A stretch of 64,000 nt of DNA from CAVYPR01 sp963770505 (GCA_963770505.1 CAVYPR010000006.1:744001-808000), one strand, 5' to 3'; counted from the first letter of the stretch, positions 35,798 through 43,830 are shown. Notes: generated from the sequence alone by a model not told the origin. Numbers and translations are program-made.

Positions 35798-37438
35798 ATG
35801 GACACCGTCATCCGCGGCGGCACGGTGGTCGACGGCACCGGCGCACCGGGCCGGCGGGCCGACGTGGGGATCGACGGCGGCCGCATCGTCGCCGTGGACG
35901 ACCGGCTCCGTGGCGACGTGGAGCTCGATGCCTCGGGCCAGGTGGTCTGCCCGGGCTTCATCGACATCCACACCCACTACGACGCGCAGGTCTTCTGGGA
36001 CCCCCGGCTCACCCCGTCCTCCTTCCACGGGGTCACCTCGGTCGTCGCCGGCAACACAGGGTTCTCCATCGCCCCCATCACCGCCGACGGGGTCGAGCTC
36101 ATGGCCCGGACCCTCCAGCACGTCGAGGACATGAGCTTCGACACGCTCTCGGCCGGCGTGCCGTGGGGCGAGTTCGAGACCTTCGGGGAGTACATGGCGG
36201 CGGTGGGGGGGCGCGGGACCGCCCTCAACTACGGCTGCTACGTCGGCCACACCGCGGTGCGGCTCTACGTGATGGGGCCCGACGCCTACGAACGCGAGGC
36301 CACCGACGACGAGATCGCCCGCATGCAGTCCGCCGTGGCCGAGGCCCTCGACGGCGGGGCCATCGGCTTCGCCACCAGCGCCTCGCCGACCCACAACGGC
36401 GACCACGGCCGGCCGGTCCCCTCCCGGGTGGGCGACCTCGCCGAGCTGCGGGCCCTGCTCGAGCCGCTCCGCCGGGCCGGCCGGGGCGTGGTGGCCCTCC
36501 TGCCCGGCGGGGTGCTGCGCGACGAGGAGGTCTTCGAGCTCCAGCGCCAGGTGGGCCGGCCGGTGACGTGGACCGCGCTCTTGACGGTGAAGGGCTACCC
36601 GTACCACCTGAAGGTGGTCGAGCGGAACGACGAGGCGAGGTCCCGCGGCATCGAGGTCTGGCCCCAGGTGTCCTGCCGGCCGCTGGTCTTCCAGATGAAC
36701 ATGGCCGACCCATTCACCCTCAACACCCGGCCCTGCTTCGCCGCCCTGGTGGACGGGCCGGTCTCGGCGCGCCTCGCCGCCTACCGCGACCCCGCCTGGC
36801 GGGCCAACGCGCTGGAGGAGATCGGCAAGGGGCTGCCGTTCAACTGGGCGCAGGTGTCGGTGGCCGAGTCCCCCTCCCACCCCGAGCTGGAGGGGAAGCC
36901 GGTCATCGAGCTGGCCACCGAGCGCGGCGTGAGCCCCCTCGACGTGGTGCTGGACATCTCGCTGGGGGACGACCTGGCCACCCGCTTCTGGTCGGTGCTG
37001 GCCAACGACGACCCCGAGGGGATCGCCTGGCTGCTGCCCCGGGACAACGTGCTGCTGGGGCTGGCCGACTCGGGGGCCCACGTCTCCCAGCTCTGCGACG
37101 CCTGCTTCTCCACCGACCTGCTCGGCAACTGGGTCCGCGGCCGGGGGGTCATGCCGCTGGAGCGGGCGATCCACAAGCTGACCGCCGAGCCGGCCGCCGT
37201 CTTCGGCCTCGACGACCGCGGGACCGTCGCCGTCGGCCAGGCCGCCGACCTCTGCGTCTTCGACCCTGACACCGTGGCCCCGGGTCCGCTGCGTCGCCTG
37301 CGCGACTTCCCGGCCGACGGCGAGCGGCTGACCGCCGACGCCCCGGTCGGCGTGACCCACACCCTGGTGAACGGCGTGCCCATCCGCATGGACGGCGCAT
37401 CCTGCGAGGACGCCCGGCCCGGGGCGCTCCTGTCGTAA
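35798..37438 (+). CDS. Amidohydrolase, N-acyl-D-amino-acid deacylase family
   Basis: This 546-residue protein is a metal-dependent amidohydrolase of the D-aminoacylase branch. It has the small beta-sandwich start MDTVIRGGTVVDGTG, the metal motif CPGFIDIHTHYDAQVFWDP, the GVTSVVAGNTGFSIAP stretch typical of the family, and a late metal-site segment GLADSGAHVSQLCDA. The substrate is not known; many actinobacterial members are misnamed D-aminoacylases. It is in the same operon as the mutase (2-base gap), which hints at a CoA- or acyl-related substrate, but that is speculation. Confidence 0.85.
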   Translation: MDTVIRGGTVVDGTGAPGRRADVGIDGGRIVAVDDRLRGDVELDASGQVVCPGFIDIHTHYDAQVFWDPRLTPSSFHGVTSVVAGNTGFSIAPITADGVELMARTLQHVEDMSFDTLSAGVPWGEFETFGEYMAAVGGRGTALNYGCYVGHTAVRLYVMGPDAYEREATDDEIARMQSAVAEALDGGAIGFATSASPTHNGDHGRPVPSRVGDLAELRALLEPLRRAGRGVVALLPGGVLRDEEVFELQRQVGRPVTWTALLTVKGYPYHLKVVERNDEARSRGIEVWPQVSCRPLVFQMNMADPFTLNTRPCFAALVDGPVSARLAAYRDPAWRANALEEIGKGLPFNWAQVSVAESPSHPELEGKPVIELATERGVSPLDVVLDISLGDDLATRFWSVLANDDPEGIAWLLPRDNVLLGLADSGAHVSQLCDACFSTDLLGNWVRGRGVMPLERAIHKLTAEPAAVFGLDDRGTVAVGQAADLCVFDPDTVAPGPLRRLRDFPADGERLTADAPVGVTHTLVNGVPIRMDGASCEDARPGALLS

Positions 37439-37495
37439 CGTTTGAGCGGCCGGCGCCGGGTTCCTCCCCCCGACGCCAGGGCGGCCGCCGGCCGG

Positions 37496-37837
37496 CTACC
37501 AGCCGAGCTCGCGCAGCCTCGGGTCGCTGATCCCGAAGTGGTGCCCCACCTCGTGGACGACGGTCCGGCGGACCTGCTCGCGTACGTCCTCGGGGCTGCT
37601 GCAGACCGAGCAGATCGGGACCTGGTAGATGGTGATGCGGTCCGGTGCCGCCCCGGCGTAACTCCAGCGACGGGTGAGCGGCACCCCCTGGTACAGGCCG
37701 AGCACATTGGGGGCCGGGCCGATTTCCTCGACCATCACCGCCACGTTGTCCATCTTCTCGGCCAGCTCGGTTGGGAGGGAGTCCAGGGCGTCGGCCACGA
37801 GCTGCTCGAACTCCTCCCGGCTGACCTCGACGGTCAC
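37496..37837 (-). CDS. Small zincin-like metallopeptidase family protein
   Basis: This 113-residue protein has a single HExxH-type site, VHEVGHHFGISDPRL, in which the second His is followed by HFG, as in the small zincin-like family (formerly DUF1025). An N-terminal MTVEVSREEFEQLVADALDSL is also typical. No signal peptide. It is the third gene of the pccB operon, starting 3 bases after the small carboxylase-associated ORF, with GTG. Its substrate is unknown. Confidence 0.85.
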   Translation of the reverse strand: MTVEVSREEFEQLVADALDSLPTELAEKMDNVAVMVEEIGPAPNVLGLYQGVPLTRRWSYAGAAPDRITIYQVPICSVCSSPEDVREQVRRTVVHEVGHHFGISDPRLRELGW

Positions 37838-37840
37838 CGG

Positions 37841-38008
37841 CTAGGGCCGGGCTCGGCCCACCGGGGTGGGCCGGTGCCACCACCGGCCGCTGAACCGCCA
37901 GGCGTCGTGGGTGGCGTCGGGTGTCGCGCCCACGGCGCCGGGCCGCGGCCACACGGCGTCGACGGCCGCAGCGACCAGGGCCACCACCTCGGGGTCGGGG
38001 TCGCTCAC
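37841..38008 (-). CDS. Tiny acyl-CoA carboxylase-associated protein, possible epsilon subunit
   Basis: This 55-residue ORF (MSDPDPEVVALVAAAVDAVW ... WRFSGRWWHRP) starts with GTG overlapping the carboxyltransferase stop by 4 bases (GTGA). Size, position and the Trp-rich end recall epsilon subunits that stimulate actinobacterial acyl-CoA carboxylases, but similarity is too slight to be sure. Base composition and coupling argue it is real. Confidence 0.55.
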   Translation of the reverse strand: MSDPDPEVVALVAAAVDAVWPRPGAVGATPDATHDAWRFSGRWWHRPTPVGRARP

Positions 38009-39561
38009 AGCGGCACGTTCCCGTGCTTGCGTCGGGGCAGCTCCTCGCGCTTGGAGGCCAGGAGGGCCAGCGCACGGCTGAGGACCTTGCGGGTGTCGGC
38101 CGGCGAGATGACGTCGTCCACGTACCCCCGCTCGGCGGCGATGTAGGGGGTGGCGTAGCGCTCGGTGTACTCCTCGACCAGCTCGGCCCGGCGGGCCACC
38201 GGGTCGGCCGCCTCGGTGAGCTCGCGTCGGTAGACGATCTCGACCGCGCCCTGGGGGCCCATCACCGCCAGCTCGGCCGACGGCCAGGCGTAGGCCAGGT
38301 CGGCCCCGATCGACTTGGAGTTCATGACCACGTAGGCCCCGCCGTAGGCCTTGCGGGTGATGATCTGGACCCGGGGGACCGTGGCCTCGCAGTAGGCGTA
38401 GAGGAGCTTCGCCCCGTGGCGGATGATGCCCCCGTACTCCTGGTCGGTCCCGGGCATGAAGCCCGGCACGTCGACGAAGGTCACCAGCGGGATGTTGAAG
38501 GCGTCGCAGGTGCGGACGAACCGGGCCGCCTTCTCCGAGGAGTCGATGTCGAGCACCCCGGCCAGCACCGCCGGCTGGTTGCCCACCACCCCCACCACCC
38601 GGCCGTCGATGCGGGCGAAGCCGCAGGTGATCGACATGGCCCAGTGGGCGTGGACCTCCATGTAGTCCCCGTCGTCGACGACGGCGGTGATGACCTTCTT
38701 CATGTCGTAGGGCTGGTTCGGCGAGGCCGGCATGAGGTCGACGAGCTCGGGGGTCTCGCGCTCGGGGTCGTCCCCGGTCACCACCGGCGGGGGCGGCTCG
38801 AGGTTGTTCGAGGGCAGGAAGGACAGCAGGTAGCGGACGTCGTCGAGGCACGCCTTCTCGTCGGCCGAGACGAAGGTGGCCACGCCCGACTTGGTGGCGT
38901 GGCTCATGGCCCCGCCCAGCTCCTCGAGGGTCACGTCCTCGCCGGTCACGGTCTTCACCACGTCGGGGCCGGTGATGAACATGTGCGAGGTGCCCTGCAC
39001 CATGAAGACGAAGTCGGTCATGGCCGGGGAGTACACGGCGCCGCCGGCACAGGGCCCGAGGATCACGCTGATCTGGGGGATCACCCCCGACGCCGAGACG
39101 TTGCGGTGGAAGATGCCGCCGTAGCAGTGGAGCGAGACCACGCCCTCTTGGATCCGGGCCCCGGCCCCGTCGTTCAGGCCGATCATGGGCACGCCGGTGG
39201 AGGCGGCCAGGTCCATCACCTTGTGGATCTTCTCGGCGAACACCTCGCCCAGGGCCCCACCGAAGACGGTGAAGTCCTGGCTGAAGACGCACACCCGGCG
39301 GCCGTCGACGGTGCCGAAGCCGGTCACCACGCCGTCGGTGTAGGGGCGGTTCTCCTCCAGCCCCATCCCGTGGGCCCGGTGCCGGGCCAGCATGTCGAGC
39401 TCGCAGAAGGAGCCCTCGTCGAGGAGGTAGTCGATCCGCTCCCGCGCCGTCATCTTGCCCTTGGCGTGCTGTCGCTCGACGGCGCGCGGGCTGCCGGCGT
39501 GCAGGGCCTCCTCCTTGCGGGCCGACAGGTCCTCCAGCCGTTGGGTCATCGTGTGGTCCAC
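38005..39561 (-). CDS. pccB: Acyl-CoA (propionyl-CoA) carboxylase beta subunit, carboxyltransferase
   Basis: This 518-residue carboxyltransferase moves CO2 from carboxybiotin to propionyl-CoA or acetyl-CoA. It has QHAKGKMTARERIDYLLDEG, the two oxyanion-hole regions NDGAGARIQEG and RKAYGGAYVVMNSK, and FVDVPGFMPGTDQEYGGIIR. The specificity residue was not resolved. A biotin carboxylase alpha subunit is not in the window. The GTG at 39561 is preferred over the ATG at 39549 because TAGCCT (39574-39569) lies seven bases upstream. It heads an operon with the tiny epsilon-like gene and the metallopeptidase. Confidence 0.93.
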   Translation of the reverse strand: MDHTMTQRLEDLSARKEEALHAGSPRAVERQHAKGKMTARERIDYLLDEGSFCELDMLARHRAHGMGLEENRPYTDGVVTGFGTVDGRRVCVFSQDFTVFGGALGEVFAEKIHKVMDLAASTGVPMIGLNDGAGARIQEGVVSLHCYGGIFHRNVSASGVIPQISVILGPCAGGAVYSPAMTDFVFMVQGTSHMFITGPDVVKTVTGEDVTLEELGGAMSHATKSGVATFVSADEKACLDDVRYLLSFLPSNNLEPPPPVVTGDDPERETPELVDLMPASPNQPYDMKKVITAVVDDGDYMEVHAHWAMSITCGFARIDGRVVGVVGNQPAVLAGVLDIDSSEKAARFVRTCDAFNIPLVTFVDVPGFMPGTDQEYGGIIRHGAKLLYAYCEATVPRVQIITRKAYGGAYVVMNSKSIGADLAYAWPSAELAVMGPQGAVEIVYRRELTEAADPVARRAELVEEYTERYATPYIAAERGYVDDVISPADTRKVLSRALALLASKREELPRRKHGNVPL

Positions 39562-39579
39562 GGGCCGAAGGCTACCCGT

Positions 39580-39595
39580 CGTCGCAGAAGCGACG
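39580..39595. promoter_or_regulatory. Inverted repeat between pccB and mymT
   Basis: CGTCGC-AGAA-GCGACG is a perfect 6-bp dyad next to the pccB -10 box, in the divergent gap with the metallothionein gene. It could be an operator. It does not match the TACAnnTGTA-like BlaI/CopY consensus. Confidence 0.3.
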
Positions 39596-39687
39596 CACGG
39601 TCGCCGTCGACCCGCTCGACCGGGTCCCTTGCCCGGGCGGGGCCGGTACGCTCGGGTCCGGAGCCGAGCGGCAAGGAGGTGGCCGAG

Positions 39688-39852
39688 ATGCCCGCCTACA
39701 CCAGGGGACTGGTCCTCACCTGCACCCACGAGGAGTGCGACTGCCGGGTCGTGATCGAGCGCGAGTGCACCTGCCAGGGCGTCACCGAGGACTCGGTCTA
39801 CACCTGCGCCTGCGGCGCGCCCCTGGTGCCCGTCACCGGCGGGGGCGGCTGA
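39688..39852 (+). CDS. mymT: MymT-like metallothionein
   Basis: This 54-residue protein has seven cysteines in a spacing that follows the mycobacterial copper metallothionein MymT: LTCTHEECDCRVVIE, then ERECTC, then YTCACGAPLVPV. It should bind Cu(I), or possibly Zn or Cd, through thiolates in the cytoplasm. An AAGGAGGTGG Shine-Dalgarno lies at good spacing before the ATG. Its 3' end overlaps by 20 bases the end of a convergent repressor gene whose product carries its own Cys-rich segment. Confidence 0.85.
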   Translation: MPAYTRGLVLTCTHEECDCRVVIERECTCQGVTEDSVYTCACGAPLVPVTGGGG

Positions 39853-40279
39853 ACCCCGGGTCCCCGTCCACGGCCCGGGCCAGGGCAGCGCGCTCGGCGG
39901 GGGCGGCCCGGCGGACGAACTCGGCCAGGGCGTCCTCGGGCGCAGCCGTCGTCCACAGCGCCTCGCGCATGAGGACGGCCACGTGCTCGGCCCTCGAGGT
40001 GGTCGCCGAGAACCGCACCGAGCGCCCCTGGTGCCGGCGGCGCACGATGCCCTTCCTCGAGAGGCGCTCCAAGGTGGTGGCGATCGTGGTCGGGGCGTGG
40101 CTCCCGAGCCGGTCCCGGACCTCCCGGGCGCTCAGCTCGCCGTCGGCGTCCCAGAGCACGTCCATCACCTGCTGCTCGAGCTCGCGGAGGCGGACGGACC
40201 CGCACCGGCAGCCGGCGCCGCAGCCGCACGGTGTGCAGGTGCAGACGGGGTTGTCGCAGGAGCCTGCCGCTGACGCCAT
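39833..40279 (-). CDS. BlaI/MecI/CopY-family repressor with a metallothionein-like Cys-rich N-terminus
   Basis: The 148-residue protein has a winged-helix domain of the BlaI/CopY type (VRLRELEQQVMDVLWDADGE, VRDRLGSHAPTTIATTLERL, GIVRRRHQGRSVRFSA) and a C-terminal helical part. Ahead of it, residues 8-26 hold seven cysteines (CDNPVC, CTPC, CGCGAGCRC), a spacing typical of thiolate metal clusters. CopY-type proteins sense copper with a CxCx4CxC at the C-terminus; here the Cys cluster is at the other end. It lies 32 bases after the epimerase gene on the same strand and tail to tail with mymT. Metal sensing is inference. Confidence 0.85.
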   Translation of the reverse strand: MASAAGSCDNPVCTCTPCGCGAGCRCGSVRLRELEQQVMDVLWDADGELSAREVRDRLGSHAPTTIATTLERLSRKGIVRRRHQGRSVRFSATTSRAEHVAVLMREALWTTAAPEDALAEFVRRAAPAERAALARAVDGDPGFSRPRR

Positions 40280-40311
40280 GGCGCGGTGTCCCGAGCCGAG
40301 CGGGCCCGGAC

Positions 40312-40716
40312 CTACTCCTGCACCAGTTCGATCAGGGTGCCGAACGAGGCCTTGGGGTGGACGAAGGCGACGGTCGTCCCCCGCGAGCCCGGACGCGGCG
40401 CCTCGTCGATCACCCGGCCGCCGTGGTCCTTCACCGACTGGAGGGCGGCCGCGCAGTCGTCCACGCGGTAGCCGACGTGGTGGAGCCCCTCCCCCTTGTT
40501 GGCCAGGTACTTGGCCACCGGCGAGTCCTCGCGCACCGGGGTGAGCAGCTGGACGTAGGAGTCGGCCACCTTCAGCAGCACCTCCTCCACCCCGTCGCGT
40601 TCGACGACCTCGCGGTGGGCCACCGTCGCCCCGAACACCTCGGCGTACCACGCCACCGCGGCTGTCAGGTCGTGCACGGCGATGGCCACGTGGTCGATCT
40701 CGGTCAGCACGGTCAT
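40312..40716 (-). CDS. mce: Methylmalonyl-CoA/ethylmalonyl-CoA epimerase
   Basis: This 134-residue VOC-fold metalloenzyme interconverts (2S) and (2R) methylmalonyl-CoA or ethylmalonyl-CoA. The start LTEIDHVAIAVHDLTAAVAWY contributes the first metal His. GEGLHHVGYRVDD carries the second, and GTLIELVQE the terminal Glu. Its ATG overlaps the stop of the crotonyl-CoA carboxylase/reductase gene (ATGA), with GGAAGGG directly upstream. This tight coupling fits its role of epimerising the carboxylase product for the mutase. Confidence 0.93.
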   Translation of the reverse strand: MTVLTEIDHVAIAVHDLTAAVAWYAEVFGATVAHREVVERDGVEEVLLKVADSYVQLLTPVREDSPVAKYLANKGEGLHHVGYRVDDCAAALQSVKDHGGRVIDEAPRPGSRGTTVAFVHPKASFGTLIELVQE

Positions 40717-42050
40717 CCCTTCCGGCGGAACAGCGTCAGGCGGTCCTCGCCGACCTGGGCCCGGAGCTCGGGGTCCTCGACCCCCAGCCCCTCGGCCGGG
40801 GCCAGGCAGAGGACCCCGATCTTCCCCTCGTGGAGGTTCCTGTGCACCTGGGCCGCGGCCTCGCCCACCTCGGTGAGCGGGAAGACCGCCGACAGGGGCG
40901 GGAGGATCTTGCCCTCGCAGACCAACCGGTTGGCGTCCCAGGCCTCGCGGTAGTTGGCGAAGTGCGACCCCTTGATGGTCTTGAGCTTCATCCACAGGTG
41001 GCGGTTGTCGTATTCGATCAGGTAGCCCGAGGTGGCGGCGCAGGTGACCACGGTGCCGGCCCGCTTGCAGGCGAAGACCGAGGCGCCCATGGTCTGGCGT
41101 CCCGGGTGCTCGAAGACGATCTCGGGGTCGTCGCCGACCAGCGCCCGCACGTCCTTGCCGAACCGGCGCCACTCCGACTCGTCCTGGGTGTGCTCGTCCT
41201 TCCAGAAGCGGTAGCCGGCGGCCCGGCGGTCGATGACCGCCTCCACCCCCAGCTCGTGCAGGAGGCCCACCTTCTGCTCGGAGGAGACGACCCCGACCGG
41301 GATGCCGCCGGCGTTCAGCACGTACTGGACGGCGAAGCTCCCCAACCCCCCGCTCGCCCCCCACACCAGCACGCGGTCCCCCTGGGTGACGGGGGCGCCG
41401 TTGTGCGAGACCAGCATGCGGTAGGCGGTCGAGTTGCACAGGGCGTTGACCGCCGCCTCCTCCCAGGTGAGGTGGGCGGGCTTGGGCATCAGCTGATTGG
41501 CCTTCACCACGGCGATGTCGGCCAGCCCGCCGAAGTTCGACTCGAACCCCCAGATCCGCTGGTTGGCGGCGAGCATCGAGTCGTCGTGGGCCGAGGGGTC
41601 CTGGTCGTCCACGTAGTTGCAGTGCACCGTGACCCGGTCGCCCGGCTTCCACCGCCGCACGAGCGAGCCGGTCCGCAGCACCACCCCCGACGCGTCCGAG
41701 CCCACCACGTGGTGGTCGAGGGCGTGGCGGGCCCCCCAGACGCTCTCCTTGCCCAGCCGGTCCAAGAACCCGAAGGTGGGGAGGGGCTCGAAGATCGAGG
41801 TCCACACGGTGTTGAAGTTGATCGACGAGGCCATCACGGCCACGTAGGCCTCGTCGGGGGCGAGCTCGGGCAGGGGGACCTCGCCCACGTGGAGGGACTT
41901 GCGGGGGTCCTTCTCCTCCGAGGGCATCCCCTCGAACATGGCGGTGTCTTGGCGCCGGACGAAGGCGGCCCGGTAGCGGTCGGGCAGCGGGAGGCCGCCC
42001 AGCTCGTCGCCTCCGGCCCCGGCGAGGGCGGCCTCGAGGATGTCGGTCAT
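40713..42050 (-). CDS. ccr: Crotonyl-CoA carboxylase/reductase
   Basis: This 445-residue MDR-family enzyme reductively carboxylates crotonyl-CoA with NADPH and CO2 to (2S)-ethylmalonyl-CoA, the key step of the ethylmalonyl-CoA pathway. It has SSINFNTVWTSIFEPLPTF, HHVVGSDASGVVLR, GDRVTVHCNYVDDQDPSAHD, the cofactor loop VWGASGGLGSFAVQYV, FEHPGRQTMGASVFACKR and SHFANYREAWDANRLV, all typical of Ccr. Length matches the 430-450 residue family. A TATCGT box (42064-42059) lies eight bases before the ATG. It is divergent from the thiolase gene and coupled to the epimerase. Confidence 0.95.
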   Translation of the reverse strand: MTDILEAALAGAGGDELGGLPLPDRYRAAFVRRQDTAMFEGMPSEEKDPRKSLHVGEVPLPELAPDEAYVAVMASSINFNTVWTSIFEPLPTFGFLDRLGKESVWGARHALDHHVVGSDASGVVLRTGSLVRRWKPGDRVTVHCNYVDDQDPSAHDDSMLAANQRIWGFESNFGGLADIAVVKANQLMPKPAHLTWEEAAVNALCNSTAYRMLVSHNGAPVTQGDRVLVWGASGGLGSFAVQYVLNAGGIPVGVVSSEQKVGLLHELGVEAVIDRRAAGYRFWKDEHTQDESEWRRFGKDVRALVGDDPEIVFEHPGRQTMGASVFACKRAGTVVTCAATSGYLIEYDNRHLWMKLKTIKGSHFANYREAWDANRLVCEGKILPPLSAVFPLTEVGEAAAQVHRNLHEGKIGVLCLAPAEGLGVEDPELRAQVGEDRLTLFRRKG

Positions 42051-42058
42051 GGGCACCG

Positions 42059-42107
42059 ACGATAGTGGACGCCGTAGAATGCGATACCGCCCGGTAACCC
42101 GCCGGGC
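42059..42107. promoter_or_regulatory. Divergent ccr/thiolase control region
   Basis: The 79-base gap holds TATCGT for leaderless ccr (42064-42059) and TAGAAT (42075-42080) for the thiolase, whose mRNA would have a leader of about 40-45 bases. In that leader GCCCGG (42089-42094) can pair with CCGGGC (42102-42107) before the GGAGGAACG ribosome binding site. Confidence 0.4.
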
Positions 42108-42129
42108 TGCACCCGCTCGGAGGAACGCC

Positions 42130-43308
42130 ATGCCCGGATCGGTCGTCGTCGCAGGGGCCCGCACCCCCATCGGCAAGCTCTCGGGGGCCCTGGCCGGGTT
42201 CACGGCCATGGACCTGGGCGGCTTCGCCATCGCCGCCGCCCTGGAACGGGCCGGCCTCTCCGGCGACCAGGTCGACTACGTGATCATGGGCCAGGTGATC
42301 CTGGCCGGCGCCGGCCAGATCACCGCCCGCCAGGCGGCGTTCAAGGGCGGCATCCCGCTGAGCGTCCCCGCCACCACCGTGAACAAGGTGTGCTTGTCGG
42401 GGTTGAACGCCATCTACCTGGCCGACCAGATGATCAACGCCGGCGACGCCGACATCGTGGTGGCGGGGGGCATGGAGTCGATGACCGGGGCCCCGCACCT
42501 GTTGCCCGGGGCGCGCTCGGGCTTCCGGCTGGGCGACGCCACCCTGGTCGACACGATGATGTACGACGGCCTCACCTGCGCCTTCGACGAGTGCGCCATG
42601 GGGCTGGCCACCGAGCGCTACAACCAGGTGGCCCGCATCAGCCGCGAGCGCCAGGACGCCTTCGCCGCCGCCTCCCACGAGAAGGCGGCCAACGCCACCA
42701 AGGAGGGCCGGCTGGCCGAGGAGATCGTGGCGGTGACGGTCCCTCAGCGCAAGGGCGACCCGGTCGTGGTCGACACCGACGAGGGCATCCGGCCCGGCAC
42801 CACCGCCGAGTCCCTGGGGGCGCTCAAGCCGGCCTTCGACAAGGCGGGCACCATCACCGCCGGGAACGCCTCGCAGATCTCCGACGGCGGCGCGGCGGTG
42901 GTGGTCATGTCGCCGGCCCGGGCCGCCGCCCTCGGCCTCACCCCGCTGGGCGAGCTCGTCGGCTACGGCCAGGTGGCCGGCCCGGACACGTCGTTGCTCA
43001 CCCAGCCCTCGAGGGCGATCGCCAAGGCCCTCGAACGCGCCGGCCGGAGCCTCGGCGACGTCGACCTCTTCGAGATCAACGAGGCCTTCGCCGCCGTCGG
43101 CCTGGCCTCGGCCGACGACCTGGGCATCGACGAGAAGAACCTCAACGTGAACGGGGGGGCCATCGCCCTCGGCCACCCGGTGGGGATGTCGGGGACCCGG
43201 GTGGCCCTGACCGCCTTGATGGAGCTGCGGCGGCGGGGCGGGGGGCTGGCCGCCGTGGCCCTGTGCGGCGGCGGGGGCCAGGGCGACGCCGCCATCTTCA
43301 GCTCCTGA
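42130..43308 (+). CDS. Acetyl-CoA C-acetyltransferase (thiolase)
   Basis: This 392-residue thiolase condenses two acetyl-CoA to acetoacetyl-CoA or runs the reverse. Catalytic residues are Cys88 (NKVCLSGL), His349 (GHPVGMSG) and Cys379 (LCGGGGQG), with NEAFA between. It starts MPGSVVVAGARTPIGKLSG and has GGAGGAACG ahead of the ATG at 42130. Divergent from ccr, it can supply acetoacetyl-CoA for the ethylmalonyl-CoA route. Confidence 0.95.
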   Translation: MPGSVVVAGARTPIGKLSGALAGFTAMDLGGFAIAAALERAGLSGDQVDYVIMGQVILAGAGQITARQAAFKGGIPLSVPATTVNKVCLSGLNAIYLADQMINAGDADIVVAGGMESMTGAPHLLPGARSGFRLGDATLVDTMMYDGLTCAFDECAMGLATERYNQVARISRERQDAFAAASHEKAANATKEGRLAEEIVAVTVPQRKGDPVVVDTDEGIRPGTTAESLGALKPAFDKAGTITAGNASQISDGGAAVVVMSPARAAALGLTPLGELVGYGQVAGPDTSLLTQPSRAIAKALERAGRSLGDVDLFEINEAFAAVGLASADDLGIDEKNLNVNGGAIALGHPVGMSGTRVALTALMELRRRGGGLAAVALCGGGGQGDAAIFSS

Positions 43309-43323
43309 CGGCGGCCCGACCGC

Positions 43324-43830
43324 TCAGAAGGGCGGGCTGAAGAGGCCGACCAAAGAGCCGGTGCCCTGGTCGACGTCGGCCCAGCGCTTGGCGGGCAGGC
43401 GGTAGACGGCGAGGGCGCAGGTGGGGAAGGTCCGCCGCTCGTCGGGCTTCTTCTCCAGCGAGACGGCGAGGATCTGGGCGGTCGGGTTGTGGCCCACCAC
43501 CATCACCGTGGCGATCCCGTCGTCCACGTCGCGCAGCTCGTCGATGACCTCCTCGGGCGTGGCGTCGTAGAGGGCGCGGCGGTACTCGACCGGGGGGTCC
43601 CCCAGGCCCGGGAGGACCCGCTCGGCGGTCTGGACCGTGCGCACCGCCGTCGAGCACAGGACGAGCCCCGGCAGGTCGGCGGCCTTGAAGCCGAGCCGGT
43701 CGGCCTCGAGCCGGCGGGCCAGGGCGTCGGCGTCGCGCCGGCCCCGGGGGGCCAGCGGCCGCTCGTGGTCGGTCTTGCCGGCGGGCGGGTCGGGGACGGT
43801 CTTGGCGTGGCGCAGCAGCCAGAGGTTCAC
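43324..43830 (-). CDS. SixA-like phosphohistidine phosphatase, histidine phosphatase superfamily
   Basis: This 168-residue protein has the catalytic RHAKT motif at the very N-terminus (MNLWLLRHAKT) and the later VMVVGHNPTAQIL with the second His, both hallmarks of the SixA branch. It would remove phosphate from phosphohistidine or another small substrate. GTG at 43830 overlaps the recR stop (GTGA). Confidence 0.85.
   Translation of the reverse strand: MNLWLLRHAKTVPDPPAGKTDHERPLAPRGRRDADALARRLEADRLGFKAADLPGLVLCSTAVRTVQTAERVLPGLGDPPVEYRRALYDATPEEVIDELRDVDDGIATVMVVGHNPTAQILAVSLEKKPDERRTFPTCALAVYRLPAKRWADVDQGTGSLVGLFSPPF

Noticed and set aside
39562..39687. BlaI/CopY operator of the TACAnnTGTA type upstream of mymT
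   Set aside because: No copy of that consensus is present. Only a different dyad at 39580-39595 was seen.
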